The notes: generated by a model not told the origin, from the letters alone. A stretch of 59,364 bases of DNA from Chloroflexi bacterium 54-19 (GCA_001898225.1 MKTJ01000085.1:1-59364), one strand, 5' to 3'. Shown: positions 24,232 through 34,300, numbered from the stretch's first letter. Program-made: numbers and translations.

Positions 24232-24540
24232 GACCTTTTCCTCCTTGAAAGGCTAAAAATATGAGGTTTGCGAGCTAAAAGTTGTGAGCTTTGAAGGGGC
24301 CAGTGAGCGTCTTTTATTTAACGAAGCCCAAGATATTAAAAGGACGCTCCAACGGTGTGCCTGAGTTGAGCTAACTGTCACTTGCCGAATATTATGTTTT
24401 ACGAAGTCACTATACGAAAGTTTATGCGTAGCGGCGCCGCTTTCCCCAAACCTGGCGTTTGGGTCCGGTCAGGCACTCCTTGAATTTATTATATCAAACA
24501 AATTTAAAAATGAAAGAAATAAAAATTATACAAATAAAAA
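24232..24540. other. Intergenic region upstream of the DUF485-symporter operon
   Basis: About 310 bp. It should carry the operon promoter on the minus strand, but I see no clear hexamers, ORF or repeat apart from AT-rich sequence at 24480-24540. Confidence 0.4.
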
Positions 24541-24566
24541 GAGCGCTTTCATGTTAACAAGCGCTC
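24541..24566 (-). terminator. Terminator of the beta-lactamase-like gene
   Basis: GAGCGCTT and AAGCGCTC form an 8-bp stem with a 10-nt loop. On the minus strand TTTTTATTTG follows. Confidence 0.85.
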
Positions 24567-24591
24567 CTATATCGGTGGAGAAGATTAACTT

Positions 24592-25992
24592 TTAGGAGTT
24601 GATTTTCCGGTGAATCCGGCCTCCCAGCCGGAACCATACAATCGCCCCGTCCTTATCGCGCAAGAAATCGCCTTTACCGCCCTTAGAGGGGTAATCGAGC
24701 GAGACTACCTGGTCCGGCCCCGTAAAGGCCAGGCGCACTTCCGGCGGAGTTGGCGGCATGAAGTCGGCGCTGGGGAAAGGCCGGGCCGGGAGCGATTGCA
24801 AATAAAGCTGCCCCTCGCGCAGTTCGACTACAAGCTTGCCCAGGACCGCTTCGTATTGCCCGGTATAGCTGCTCAGCAGTTCCGAATCGAGTTGAAGGTG
24901 TTCGGCTTCACCTTCCGACACCCCCAGGAAGGTTTCGAGGGAGAACTTGACGATTTCGCCGCACAGGTTCGTGCCTATGCTGGCGTTGGTGGTGACACAG
25001 ACCGCGAACTGCTGGTCCGGGGCGATTTGCAGGATGGACATCTGGCAGTGTGCCGCACCGCCGTGCCCAATCAGGCGGACTTCCCCGGCCTGGCGCAGCA
25101 TCCAGGCAATGCCAACCGCCTCGGTCATGCTGCCGCCATCGGACTGCTTCGACTGCATGTATTGAACTGTTTCCGGCTTCAAAAGCTGGATTTTCTTACC
25201 ATTCTTGTCCGTCCAGGAACCGTCGCCCATCTGGAACCGGGCGTAGCGGAGCAAATCCTTCACATTGGTAATCAGGCCGCCCAGGGCTGCCGAGGTGCGG
25301 GGCCAACCCCAGGGCCGTACCACTTCGGTCGGACGCCCGTCGAAATGGACCTGGTGCCCGGCAGCGACCCGGTAGGTCATGGCGTCTTCCGGGAAGTAAA
25401 AGGTGTGTTCCATTCCCAGCGGGTCCAGCACCAGTTCTTTGACCGCCGTTTCGTAGGGCTTGCCGGTCTTGACCTCGACAATCCGGGCCGCCAGGGCGTA
25501 CCCGGCGTTGTTATACGAGAAAGTCTCGCCCAAGGGGGTTAGTTGTTCAAGGTTAACCATGTCGGCCACGTTTTTTGCCAGGGCATCGTCGCCGCGCCCG
25601 AAATCGCCAAAATAGTCGCCGGTCCAGCCGCCGTGGTGGGTAAAGACGTGGCGCAGGGTCGCTTTTTCGGTCGCTTCGGGGTCTTTGAGTTGGAGTTCGG
25701 GCAGGTAGGTCTTAATAGGGGTATCGAGGTCCACCAGGCCCTGGTCTACCAGCCGCATCGTGGTCGTGGCGGTGAAAGTTTTGCTGATAGAGGCAATCAG
25801 AAAGAGGGTTTCATCGGTGACGGGGAGCGGGTGGTTAAGGTTGGTCACACCAAACCCGGCGGTATATTCCTGGCCGTCGTAGAAAATACCGACCGCCGCG
25901 CCCGGTACACCCAACCGCTCCATGGCCTCGGTCACAAACGGACCTACCTTTTCAAACTGGGCCGAAATACTTGTATCTGTAGGGGAAGTCAT
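24592..25992 (-). CDS. Serine beta-lactamase/PBP-type hydrolase (class C fold)
   Basis: 466 residues. The beta-lactamase/transpeptidase-like domain (about 10-350) has the SxxK motif SISK near residue 69, the YxN motif YNN near 157, and HGGAAH in place of the KTG box, as is common in the esterase/peptidase members of this family. A C-terminal beta-barrel-like domain (about 355-466) resembles those after this fold in other serine hydrolases. No signal peptide is visible, so it is probably cytoplasmic: an esterase or D-amino-acid peptidase rather than a resistance enzyme. AAAGGA lies 5 nt before the ATG. It is monocistronic. Confidence 0.85.
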   Translation of the reverse strand: MTSPTDTSISAQFEKVGPFVTEAMERLGVPGAAVGIFYDGQEYTAGFGVTNLNHPLPVTDETLFLIASISKTFTATTTMRLVDQGLVDLDTPIKTYLPELQLKDPEATEKATLRHVFTHHGGWTGDYFGDFGRGDDALAKNVADMVNLEQLTPLGETFSYNNAGYALAARIVEVKTGKPYETAVKELVLDPLGMEHTFYFPEDAMTYRVAAGHQVHFDGRPTEVVRPWGWPRTSAALGGLITNVKDLLRYARFQMGDGSWTDKNGKKIQLLKPETVQYMQSKQSDGGSMTEAVGIAWMLRQAGEVRLIGHGGAAHCQMSILQIAPDQQFAVCVTTNASIGTNLCGEIVKFSLETFLGVSEGEAEHLQLDSELLSSYTGQYEAVLGKLVVELREGQLYLQSLPARPFPSADFMPPTPPEVRLAFTGPDQVVSLDYPSKGGKGDFLRDKDGAIVWFRLGGRIHRKINS

Positions 25993-26131
25993 AGCGTCCT
26001 TTCTAAAGTTAAGTTAAAAATCTCCATCAAAAACAGGGGGCGCAATTGAGCAGAATTACGCTTTAAAAATCGTATTTTTTTGTAAAGGAATCGTGCGGAT
26101 AGCTTACAACAAATTGGCCGGAAAATCTAAA

Positions 26132-26160
26132 AAATCCGGGCTGGTTTCAAACCCGGATTT
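26132..26160 (-). terminator. Terminator of the DMT exporter gene
   Basis: AAATCCGGG and CCCGGATTT form a 9-bp stem with an 11-nt loop. On the minus strand the stem runs into a T-run. Confidence 0.88.
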
Positions 26161-26184
26161 TCACACCCTGGCATAATTCTTAAA

Positions 26185-27303
26185 TCAAGCGTTAGAGTTA
26201 ATCGCCTCGGTCGTTTCGACAACCAGTTTTCTGGCCCGGAACTTTTGCAGGGGCGCTATTAAGCCGGATAAGCCGCTCCGGTACAAAATCATGCTCAGCA
26301 CAACGAGTGCACCACCCAGGATTTGCAGGGCAATCAGCACCTCGCCCAGGAAAATCGCCGCGCAGACCACTCCCCCGAATGGTTGCAGGTAGTTGTAGAC
26401 GCTGGCGCGAGATGCTCCCAGGATTTTTATGGCGGCGTACCAGAAAAAGTTCGTCACGATAACCGAGAGGCAGGTAAAGAGCAACACCAGCCACATTAGA
26501 GGTGAAATAGTCGTAAACTGGTCGAAGCTAAAATTGGTGTGCTGCACCAGCGCATAGGGTATCATCGTCACCACGCCGACCACCAGGGCGTACGCGCTTA
26601 GCTTTGCCACGGAGTAATAGGCGAACAGGGGCCGCAGCAGGACCGTGTAAATCGCAAACGTCAGGGCCATCCCCAGGGCGTACAGGACGCCTACCAGGTT
26701 GCCGCTAACATTCGAACCGGGCGCGGTCATTACTATCAGGATGACACCACCCAGGGCGAGCGGCAGGCTTATCCAGTAGTTCAGGTTCATCTTTTCCTGC
26801 CCGATTACCCAGGCGAACAGGACCGCCAGCGATGGCGAGACCGCCATCAGGAGGGATACCTCCGAGGAAGTGCTATTCGAGAGAGCATTGACGAAGCAAA
26901 TCTGGTTCAGCCCAATCCCGATAAACCCGGCCAGGGCCAGGAGCGGCAGGTGCTTCAAACTTACTTTTAAGCTTTTCTCCCGCAGGAGGACGTAAAGCGT
27001 ATAGAAAACGGCCCCGCTACCATAGCGGATAATGGCCAGTTCGAAGGGCGGCAGGGCCACGTTACCCAGCAGTAGTTTGACGAAGGGCGTGTTAATCGAC
27101 CAGATGGCAACACAAAGCAGGGCCAGCAAGTCACCCGCCCCGAACCTGGCCGGGATGGGGGCGCTTTTCTCTTTCAGTAGGGTCTTTTCTTCGATTTCGA
27201 TACTTTTTGCCAGGCTTGAATTCGAGACTTTTTTGGTTGGCGGAGCGATTTTCTCAGGGGAAGAAGTCCCTGAGAAACGATTGCCGGAGGATTTATTTTC
27301 CAC
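26185..27303 (-). CDS. EamA/DMT-family transporter
   Basis: 372 residues with ten predicted membrane helices in two EamA repeats (about 57-190 and 205-345). Family features are the first-helix pattern LLALLCVAIWSINTPFVKLLL and the second-repeat ending IKILGASRASVYNYLQPFGGV. The N-terminal 50 residues are a Ser/Lys-rich cytosolic tail, longer than usual. The start is a GTG at 27303 with a weak ribosome-binding site, so the true start may lie inside the tail. It probably exports a metabolite or amino acid; the substrate cannot be read from sequence. Confidence 0.85.
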   Translation of the reverse strand: MENKSSGNRFSGTSSPEKIAPPTKKVSNSSLAKSIEIEEKTLLKEKSAPIPARFGAGDLLALLCVAIWSINTPFVKLLLGNVALPPFELAIIRYGSGAVFYTLYVLLREKSLKVSLKHLPLLALAGFIGIGLNQICFVNALSNSTSSEVSLLMAVSPSLAVLFAWVIGQEKMNLNYWISLPLALGGVILIVMTAPGSNVSGNLVGVLYALGMALTFAIYTVLLRPLFAYYSVAKLSAYALVVGVVTMIPYALVQHTNFSFDQFTTISPLMWLVLLFTCLSVIVTNFFWYAAIKILGASRASVYNYLQPFGGVVCAAIFLGEVLIALQILGGALVVLSMILYRSGLSGLIAPLQKFRARKLVVETTEAINSNA

Positions 27304-27623
27304 TTATTGTATGTTCTATTTTCTTTCCCAAAGGATATTAATAATCTTTCCGATTATAGATTAACATATCAGCCAGGCTTCGGGCCGGGATATTTTGGTA
27401 CAAAGTAATAATTTTTACCACTGTCTTCGATAGAAGATACTTATTGTATAAGTTCAACAAAAATAACACATATAGGCAGGGTAATCCCTTTTTCAAATTT
27501 TTATAAAAATAAACTGTTGAAGAATGGTTTTGAATCAGGCTATTATTCAAAGTGTTAAACTCATTTTCAAAGGCTGCCGCAAAGGCGCGGTTTTCCCAGC
27601 GTAGGGCCTGGAAGGATTTTCCC
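27304..27623. other. Divergent intergenic region, DMT exporter and PNPOx-like gene
   Basis: About 320 bp, AT-rich on the left side. Promoters for both genes should be here. I see no clear element, no palindrome and no small gene. Confidence 0.4.
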
Positions 27624-28184
27624 ATGGCAAAGTTTTACGACCACATCACCGATTATCTACAAGAATTTATCCATAAGCAGCATATGTTTTTTGTGGGCAG
27701 CGCTCCACTCAGTGGCGAAGGGCACGTCAACCTCTCGCCCAAGGGCACCGACAGCTTTCGCGTGTTGTCGCCAAACAGGGTGGCTTATGCCGACCTGACC
27801 GGGAGTGGCAACGAGACCTCGTGCCATCTCCTGGAAAATGGCCGCATCACTTTTATGTTTTGCGCCTTTGAAGGAGCGCCTAATATTGTCCGGCTCTTTG
27901 GCACTGGCTATACCGTCCTGCGGGGCACGCCCGAATGGGACGAGTTGAGCCGTCATTTTACTATTTACCCCAGTACCCGCCAGCTTATCGTGGCCGATAT
28001 TTCCATGGCCCAGAGTTCCTGCGGGTTTGGCGTGCCCTATTACGAATATAAAGGCGAACGTGACCAGCACTTCAAATGGGCCGACCACCTGGGTGAGGAA
28101 AAGCTGGCCGAGTACCAGGAAGCCAAAAACTCTTGCAGCCTGGACGGTCTACCCGCGCCTCTCAGTCTGAGCGGTAAGGCTTAA
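27624..28184 (+). CDS. Pyridoxamine 5'-phosphate oxidase-like flavoprotein
   Basis: 186 residues of the PNPOx-like split-barrel fold. HMFFVGSAPLSGEGHVNLSPKG is the usual substrate/FMN-side opening, followed by YADLTGSGNETSCHLLENGRITFMFCAFE. This branch is typically an FMN- or F420-binding reductase of unknown substrate, not the vitamin B6 enzyme. The frame is open from 27552, but GAAGGA 8 nt before 27624 and the family's usual N-terminus support this start. A hairpin terminator follows. Confidence 0.85.
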   Translation: MAKFYDHITDYLQEFIHKQHMFFVGSAPLSGEGHVNLSPKGTDSFRVLSPNRVAYADLTGSGNETSCHLLENGRITFMFCAFEGAPNIVRLFGTGYTVLRGTPEWDELSRHFTIYPSTRQLIVADISMAQSSCGFGVPYYEYKGERDQHFKWADHLGEEKLAEYQEAKNSCSLDGLPAPLSLSGKA

Positions 28185-28210
28185 GCCCCGGTTTATGTAG
28201 CACAAATCAA

Positions 28211-28242
28211 AAAAGTCCCACTCCTGGAAAGGGTGAGACTTT
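28211..28242. terminator. Putative bidirectional terminator
   Basis: An imperfect stem (AAGTC-x-CAC with GTG-x-GACTT) lies between convergent genes, with an A-run before it and a T-run after it, so it can serve both. Confidence 0.6.
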
Positions 28243-28264
28243 TAGGTATTTCATAGAGCTGGAA

Positions 28265-29986
28265 TTAAATTTTCTGGTAAATTTTGGCCTCGCTCGGCCC
28301 GAAGTCGTCGAGCAGATTGCCCTGCTCGTTGACCTGGACCGGGTAGTCGTAAATAAATTCGTGGTTTAGCTCTTTCGGGAAGTTCGGCACCACGTAACCT
28401 TTCAAGGGCTGGTCGTTAAAATTGACCACGACTGCCACTACCGTGCCCGCTTCATCCCAACGTTTCCAGGCGATAACCCTGTTTTTCTCGTCGAGGTGCA
28501 AGAATTCGATTTTGTCGGTCTTCAAAGCCCCATTGGTCTGCCGCAACCGGATAAGCCTGCGAGTATGCTCGTACAAATCTTTGTTCTTGGGGTGCTCAAG
28601 CAACTCGAAATGGAGTGGCCGGGGGTCCATGCTTTTGTCGTTAAACTCCCCGAATTCCTCTCCCATCCAGAGTAGAGGCAGTCCCACCGCCGTAAACTCA
28701 ATGGTCATACCAAGTTTAGCCTTGCGGAAAGCCTTGTCGCCGGTTATGCCGTTAAGTTCCAGTTCGTGCCAGAAATGGTGCTGGTCGTGGTTTGCCAGGT
28801 AGTCAATCGACCCGAGCGGGCCGTTTAACCCCATCAGCGACGGTTGGAGGGCCTGTTTAACTCTTTCCCAGTCCCAGACTTTCCAGCCGCCAAAGTCTTT
28901 TTCGACCAGGTTAGCCCCGATTGGGTAGAGGAAGTTGTTGTTCCAGAGGCTTTCGAAGGGCATGTCGGGCCGGATGACCGAGGGGTCGACCGGGATATGC
29001 TCGGCAATCACAAAGAGCGGTTTCATGGGAACGGCGTCACGAGCAACCTGCCCGGCCTCTCGCAAGAAATCAAAATTCTTTATCAGGAAGGTACCGTCAA
29101 AGCGGATACCGTCCAGGTGAAACTCCGTAACCCAGTAGCGGGTGACCAGCTTGCCAAACTCGCGGGCCGGGAAGAACTTGCGCCACTCGTCGTAATGCAA
29201 ATAATCGAACTTGGGGCCGTATTGGAACTGGTCGGGGTTTTTCTCCATGAACCAATAGTTGTGGTCCATATGGACCAGGGGGCTTTCCGGTTCGGCGTGG
29301 TTGAGGACCAGATCGACAATCACCCGGATGCCGCGCCCGTGGCACTCGTCCACCAACTGTTTGAAATCGGAAGAGTTGCCATAGCTGTTTTCGAGCGCGA
29401 AAAAGTGGCGGGGCATGTAACCCCAGCTATAATTGCCGGGGTTGGCAGGGACCGGCAGCAGTTCGATGGCGTTGATGCCAAGCTCTTGCAGGTAATCGAG
29501 TTTCTTAATCAAGCCCTGGAAATCTTTGGCGAAATCACCCACGTGTAGCTCGTAAATCACCACGTCCGGGTTGGGCGGGAGGGGCTTGTCATCGTGCTTC
29601 CACTGGTATTCATCGGTGATAACCTGGCCGTTTTTAATAAATCTTATCGAATTGTCCGAGTTCGCTTCGTTGACGGCGGTGGCCTGGGGGTCGGCCACCA
29701 GCACTCTTTGCCCGGCCTGCCAGGGGCTATTTGATTCGACCCGGAATTTGTATTCGTATTTGCCGTCGGCCAGGTCTATCCTGGTCCGAAAATAACCGTC
29801 ATCGCCCTTTATCATCTCGGTATCCTGCCAGCCGTTAAAATCGCCGGTCAAGGCCGCCCATTTAATAGTTGGCGCAAAAAGATAGAACTCAATCGAAGCG
29901 GTGGGCTTGTTGGATTGAGATTCTTCGTTAATTTCACCAGGGGAGTCTTTTGTGGTAATGTTTATAGATTCAGGTGTAGTAGTCAC
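28265..29986 (-). CDS. GH13 alpha-glucan-acting enzyme (branching-enzyme-like) with CBM48
   Basis: 573 residues. An N-terminal CBM48 domain (about 28-120, ALTGDFNGW and YEYKFRV) precedes a GH13 (alpha/beta)8 barrel. The four conserved regions are present: DLVLNH, GIRFDG with the nucleophile near residue 295, the acid/base in IAEH near 326, and ANHDQ near 398. The layout and length are closest to glycogen-branching and maltooligosyltrehalose-type enzymes, though it is shorter than GlgB (about 730). It begins with GTG at 29986, with AGGA 5 nt upstream. No glycogen genes are nearby, so the exact reaction is open. Confidence 0.85.
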   Translation of the reverse strand: MTTTPESINITTKDSPGEINEESQSNKPTASIEFYLFAPTIKWAALTGDFNGWQDTEMIKGDDGYFRTRIDLADGKYEYKFRVESNSPWQAGQRVLVADPQATAVNEANSDNSIRFIKNGQVITDEYQWKHDDKPLPPNPDVVIYELHVGDFAKDFQGLIKKLDYLQELGINAIELLPVPANPGNYSWGYMPRHFFALENSYGNSSDFKQLVDECHGRGIRVIVDLVLNHAEPESPLVHMDHNYWFMEKNPDQFQYGPKFDYLHYDEWRKFFPAREFGKLVTRYWVTEFHLDGIRFDGTFLIKNFDFLREAGQVARDAVPMKPLFVIAEHIPVDPSVIRPDMPFESLWNNNFLYPIGANLVEKDFGGWKVWDWERVKQALQPSLMGLNGPLGSIDYLANHDQHHFWHELELNGITGDKAFRKAKLGMTIEFTAVGLPLLWMGEEFGEFNDKSMDPRPLHFELLEHPKNKDLYEHTRRLIRLRQTNGALKTDKIEFLHLDEKNRVIAWKRWDEAGTVVAVVVNFNDQPLKGYVVPNFPKELNHEFIYDYPVQVNEQGNLLDDFGPSEAKIYQKI

Positions 29987-30117
29987 GGTATCCTATCAAC
30001 TTTCTATGCATAAATCTGCCGGGGAAAAGAACTCGCATAGGTTATGCCAGGCCTTTTTATCAGCTGCCGAAAGTTGAGTTTATCCGGCTAAATCTTTGGT
30101 TTAAAAAGACAAAAAAA

Positions 30118-30141
30118 GACTGCCCTGGGTTAGGGGCAGTC
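30118..30141 (-). terminator. Terminator of the small-peptide/receiver operon
   Basis: GACTGCCC and GGGCAGTC form an 8-bp stem with an 8-nt loop; on the minus strand seven T residues follow. It lies 27 nt after the receiver-like gene's stop. Confidence 0.9.
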
Positions 30142-30168
30142 ATGGGTTTTGAGATTAGAGTAAATAGT

Positions 30169-30573
30169 CTATGCAGAAACTTTGCCAAATTGACTGGCAA
30201 CGCGCTGGATAATATGTTTCATGGTTGAAATCTGGACTTCTTCCCCGGTTTCATTCCAGGGGATGTAATAGTCGGCCCCGTTTTTATAGGCGTCAACCAT
30301 TGTCTTTAGTGAATCATCCTGGCCCAACATTACAACCGGTACTTTTTGTCCACAATTCTGCTTAATCTGGTTGCACTGGTCAAGGTAAAACTTGCCGGGT
30401 TGAATCGCATCCAGCATGACCAGGCTATATTTTTCAAAGTCCACATCCTCAATCTGTTCAAGGCTTTTGAAATCGAGCTCGAAATCAAGGGCAAGCCTGC
30501 GCAGGGTCGCTTTTAACCGAGAAGCGCCGGGGTTGGGTGAACTCAGTAATAATATTGTTTTAGGAACCGCCAT
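30169..30573 (-). CDS. Receiver-like (CheY-fold) protein, possibly a pseudo-receiver
   Basis: 134 residues matching the CheY fold from KTILLLSS to the last helix. The candidate phosphoacceptor D55 is present in LVMLDAIQPG and the PVVMLGQDD strand is typical. The conserved lysine of the KP motif is missing (ADYYIPWNE) and the N-terminal acidic pair is replaced by Ser-Ser. Phosphorylation by the usual mechanism is therefore doubtful. The ribosome-binding site of the ATG at 30573 is poor; an in-frame ATG at 30669 would overlap the 44-residue gene. It is the last gene of the small-peptide operon and may be its regulator. Confidence 0.72.
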   Translation of the reverse strand: MAVPKTILLLSSPNPGASRLKATLRRLALDFELDFKSLEQIEDVDFEKYSLVMLDAIQPGKFYLDQCNQIKQNCGQKVPVVMLGQDDSLKTMVDAYKNGADYYIPWNETGEEVQISTMKHIIQRVASQFGKVSA

Positions 30574-30611
30574 AAAGGACTTTCTAATAGTAACCCGAGA
30601 ATAGAAACCGA

Positions 30612-30746
30612 CTAAGCCGCCGATATAGTGGGCAATACTTCGGTATGCTTTGGTTCGAGAACCAGCCAACTGGGTAGCATATCATTGAGCAAAAGAGAGT
30701 TCTGATTGAATTCGACCGCTTCAATTTGCTCGAGGACTGCTGCCAT
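30612..30746 (-). CDS. 44-residue peptide in the small-peptide operon
   Basis: MAAVLEQIEAVEFNQ, then a segment with NDMLPSWLVLEPKHTEV, ending in SAA. The peptide is acidic with no Cys. It starts 12 nt after the stop of the 67-residue gene, with GAGG close to the ATG (2 nt), so it may rely on coupling. It is too short for family assignment; the call rests on tight spacing between two likelier genes. Confidence 0.45.
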   Translation of the reverse strand: MAAVLEQIEAVEFNQNSLLLNDMLPSWLVLEPKHTEVLPTISAA

Positions 30747-30758
30747 AGCCTCGTAAAA

Positions 30759-30962
30759 TTACTGAATGGAACTGGCTGGCACGTTGGCAATCAGGTGACG
30801 CTCGTCGTCATTCAACATGATGGGCTGTTCTCCGAAGCGCCGGGCGTAACCGCGATTGTAGGATTCAATAGCTCCCAGGCGGTTCGCCATAAATTCCCCG
30901 CGCAACTGACCATCTGTTGCGATAGCAACCGTCAACTGGTCTATCGTAGATAGAGAAATCAT
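30759..30962 (-). CDS. 67-residue protein resembling an NHLP/Nif11-type RiPP leader
   Basis: The order of features fits the small leader domains of NHLP-clan precursors: a helix with DGQLRGEFMANRLGAIESY, like the D-x-x-x-R-x-x-F-x-A-x-x-x-A-I pattern, then IMLNDDERHLIANVPASS, like the L-T-x-x-E-R-x-x-L closing helix. There is no Gly-Gly cleavage site and no Cys-rich core, so it could be a stand-alone leader-like protein. The ATG at 30962 follows AGAGGCAGG. A longer frame to 31001 has no site. The NHLP exporter genes lie about 6 kb away on the other strand. The similarity is my own reading of the pattern, not a database match. Confidence 0.55.
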   Translation of the reverse strand: MISLSTIDQLTVAIATDGQLRGEFMANRLGAIESYNRGYARRFGEQPIMLNDDERHLIANVPASSIQ

Positions 30963-31031
30963 TTGCCTGCCTCTAGAATTAACTTGCTGGAAAATTTCCA
31001 AGGGGTTTAATGAAACCCAATGGTTAAAGAA

Positions 31032-31136
31032 TTACCAAGGGGTCAACGGGCCGTCTTCCGGCAGAGTAATGACCAACTTGCTGCTTTCTTCAACCTGAGC
31101 TTCAGCCGCAACAAACTCCATAACCATAGCTTCCAT
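31032..31136 (-). CDS. 34-residue peptide opening the small-peptide operon
   Basis: MEAMVMEFVAAEAQ followed by a strand-like KLVITLPEDGPLTPW end. It is acidic, with no Cys or Gly-Gly. The start is well supported: GGAG lies 8 nt before the ATG, and the frame of the longer alternative (31214) has no site. It is 69 nt before the 67-residue gene. Its short length, good ribosome-binding site and neighbours suggest a secreted or signalling peptide; this is inference. Confidence 0.5.
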   Translation of the reverse strand: MEAMVMEFVAAEAQVEESSKLVITLPEDGPLTPW

Positions 31137-31331
31137 TTTCTTTTCTCCGTATACTTCTACCGCCAACGGCGCAGCCAAGTCGCCGTGACATCGTCTATTA
31201 TTTATTCTGAACAATATCTACCATTTTCATCACCGAGGGTGATTTCGTTGGGTATGGCAAGAGTATAGCAAGTGATTCTCACGAAAAAATCACCAAATAT
31301 TAAGAGAAAAGAGATTGTAATCGGTTAGTTG

Positions 31332-34300
31332 TTAGGCGAGTTTTTGTAGTAAAGAACGCGTTTCCAGGGATGGTTGCAAGTCCAGTTCTTCTAAGGCTTT
31401 GACGCATTGGGTGTACTGGCGCAGCGCTTCAGGCTTGTTATTGAGGGCCAATAAGCAGGTAATCTCCGCCCGGTAAGCTTCTTCGTTGTAGGGGTCTTTG
31501 AGCAGAATTTGTTTCCATAGCAGGACCGCCTGGGCGTAATCCCTGGTGCCCTGGTGATATTCGGCCAATCGTTTTAAGCCCTTGAGATATAATTCCAAAA
31601 GATACCGTTGTCTTTCAATGACCCAATTGGAATATAACTGGTCGAGGTAATCCCGCCGGTAGAGTTGTAACGCTGCCGCCAACCTCTCCGGCTGCAATTC
31701 CCGGCTGGCAAGAGCCGCCGTTACCTCGGTGGTAAATTTCTTAGCATCGTACCAGACTTCTCCCTTTAAGAAGTAACGCTGAGCCTGTAATTTTAATTCT
31801 ACCGGTGCAATAGATTTTCGTAACAAAAAGAGGATGTTGTGGAGGGCGTGAGTAGTATCAATTTCTTCGTCGTCTTCGAACAAAGCGTCAATAAGTTCGT
31901 CCCGGCTGCATGAAGCGTGTTCGAGTATGTAAAAAAGAGCCTCGCGGGACTTGGCGTTGCGCCAGTGTTTTATTTCTTCCCCGCCTCTCCAGACCCGGCC
32001 CCCATCCAATCCGAAAATGGTCAGGCCACCGGTAGGCGCCTGGAATTCTTCTTCGAACCTGGTGGGGGCCGGTCTTGCCACGGCCAGGACGGGCCGGGCT
32101 TCCATGTAATCGCCAATCTGGATTTGGGGTGGTAACTCCAGGTTTGAAATGAACCCGTGACGGCGCAGGAAACTTTCGACCAGGGGGGTCACTTTTCGAC
32201 CGGCGGCAAATTCGAGCAGACGGTTGGCCCAGCGCAGTTCGAACGGTAAAAAAGGCTCAAACCCCAGGTCTTCGGCCACTTCGAGAGCGTGGTTAAGGGC
32301 GGCCAGGGCTTTGCGCTGTTCCAGGAGGGCGTGCCAGGTCGCAGCCTGGCTTAAAAGCACGCTGGCCTGTTCCAGGGGCGAATTGCTTTCTTCAAATATA
32401 ACCAGGGCTTTTTCGCTTGCAAGCAGCGAGCGGCGGTAGGCCCGGTGGCAGTATTCGAGCCAGGCCTGGTTGCGGTAACTGTAACCGGCCTGGTTGGGCA
32501 AGCTGTATTCGGCGGTTAATTCCAGGGTGTACTGGATCTGGCTGACCGCCTCGTCAAAATGCGATTGCAAAATATGGCTGGTCGCACGGTCGTGCAAAAT
32601 AATAAGTTCCATTTTGCGGACCTGGCCTTGCCGGGCCAATTTCAAGGCTTCTTCGTAATGGTGCATCGCCTTGGAGTAGCGCGAAGTATCCCGGAAAATA
32701 TTTGCCAGGATATTTTGCAAAAACAGGCTTAAATACTGGTCTTTGAGTTCGGCGGTAAGGGCCAGGGCTTCCTGTAACATTTCTTCCGCCGGTTGGTAGC
32801 GGTGCTGGATATAGTAGTTATTCGCCAGGTTCGTCCGGCTGTAGGCTTCCCGGCTGCGGTTGCCGTTCCTGATAAATTCGTGTAACGACCGCTCGTAATA
32901 GATGGTAGATTTGACCATGCGGCCCTGGTGGTGATAAAGGTGGCCGAAATAGGTATCAATCACGGCCAGCCGGAAGGTATCCCCCAGTTCCCGGTAAAGG
33001 TCGACGGCTTCCCGCAAATTCTTTTCGGCGTCAATACCCCGGCTTTGCTCGATAGCCACGACACCTGCCGCCAGGCGAGCGGAGGCGACGGCCTGTTTGC
33101 CCTGGTCGGTCTGCATCAACCGGGCGGAATTAGTGATTACCCGGTGACTTTCGGCCTGGGCTTCCCAGAACTGCCCCATCCGCAGGAGCAATTGCGCTTT
33201 ATCGGCGGTAGCCTTCGCCGCCCAGTCGAAAAGGCGGGCCTTTTCGTAGGCTTCAACCGCCTGGCTATATTTTTTAAGAGCCGCCTGGTTGTCGCCCTGT
33301 TCCAGTAACAGGCGAGCTTTTACATTCAGAAGGTGTGGGAAGTCTTCCTGCTCGACCTGGGGAAGTTGTTCCAGCAGTTCGGCCAGCAGCCCGGTCCGGC
33401 CCGCCGCGTACAGCGATTGGGCAATCTCGTTAAGGAGGCTGATGGCTTTAAGGGGTTCCCCGGCCTCTCCCAGGTGCCGGACGGCCTCGACATTATTACC
33501 CGCCTCCTGCTCGACCAGGGCCGCCCGGTAGTGGGTTTTGCGATATTCGGCAAAGTCTTTTTTCAGTTGGGCCTGCAAGAATCGCCCGAAGAGGTTGTGA
33601 TACTGGTAGGCCAGGTCGCCGTTTTCAAGCTGGTGCCGGGTAATAAACAGGTTTATTGAGTTGAGTTGGTGTAAGTAGTGGCGACAGCGTTCAATCACCG
33701 CGGCCCGGTTCTGCTCATCCCACAGGTTCGCGCAGTTTTCAGGGGTGAGCCAGGTCAGGACCGCGCTTTTGACGAGGAAATTTTGCAAGCCCGGTTCCAG
33801 GTTTTCGAAAACTTCCAGGGCCAGGTAATCAAACAAAGCCTCGAAGCCCAGTTCGGTGGGCCGGAGTTCGACCTGGTTCCGGGCAGCCCAGTTCAACCGG
33901 GTCGAGCCCTGGGCGTTCAATAGCAAAATTATGGCGGTAATCCAGCCTTCCGAGTAGCCCGCCAGGGTCGCGGCCAGTTTTTCGGGCTGCTCGATATCAT
34001 AAAACTTTGCCAGGAGTTGGCCGATTTCCTCCTCGGTAAAAGCCAGTTCTTGCGGGCTAAGAAAACTTACCTTTTGTTTGGCGAGCAACCGGACCAGCAT
34101 TAAGTTTTTAGGTTGGGTGCGGGAGGCGATAATCAGGTGGACAAAGCCCGGTAAAATCCCAATCAGACGCTGTAAGAACCAGCTAACCCGCTGGCTTTCG
34201 GCGAATTGAAAGTCGTCAAGAACCAGTAGCATCTGGAAGGCGGGTTTAGTGGTATGGACCTGTAACAATTCCAGTTCGTGCGCGAATTCGTCAGCCATGC

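Noticed and set aside
24592..25992. Antibiotic-resistance beta-lactamase
   Set aside because: No signal peptide and HGG replaces KTG; more like an esterase/peptidase of this fold.
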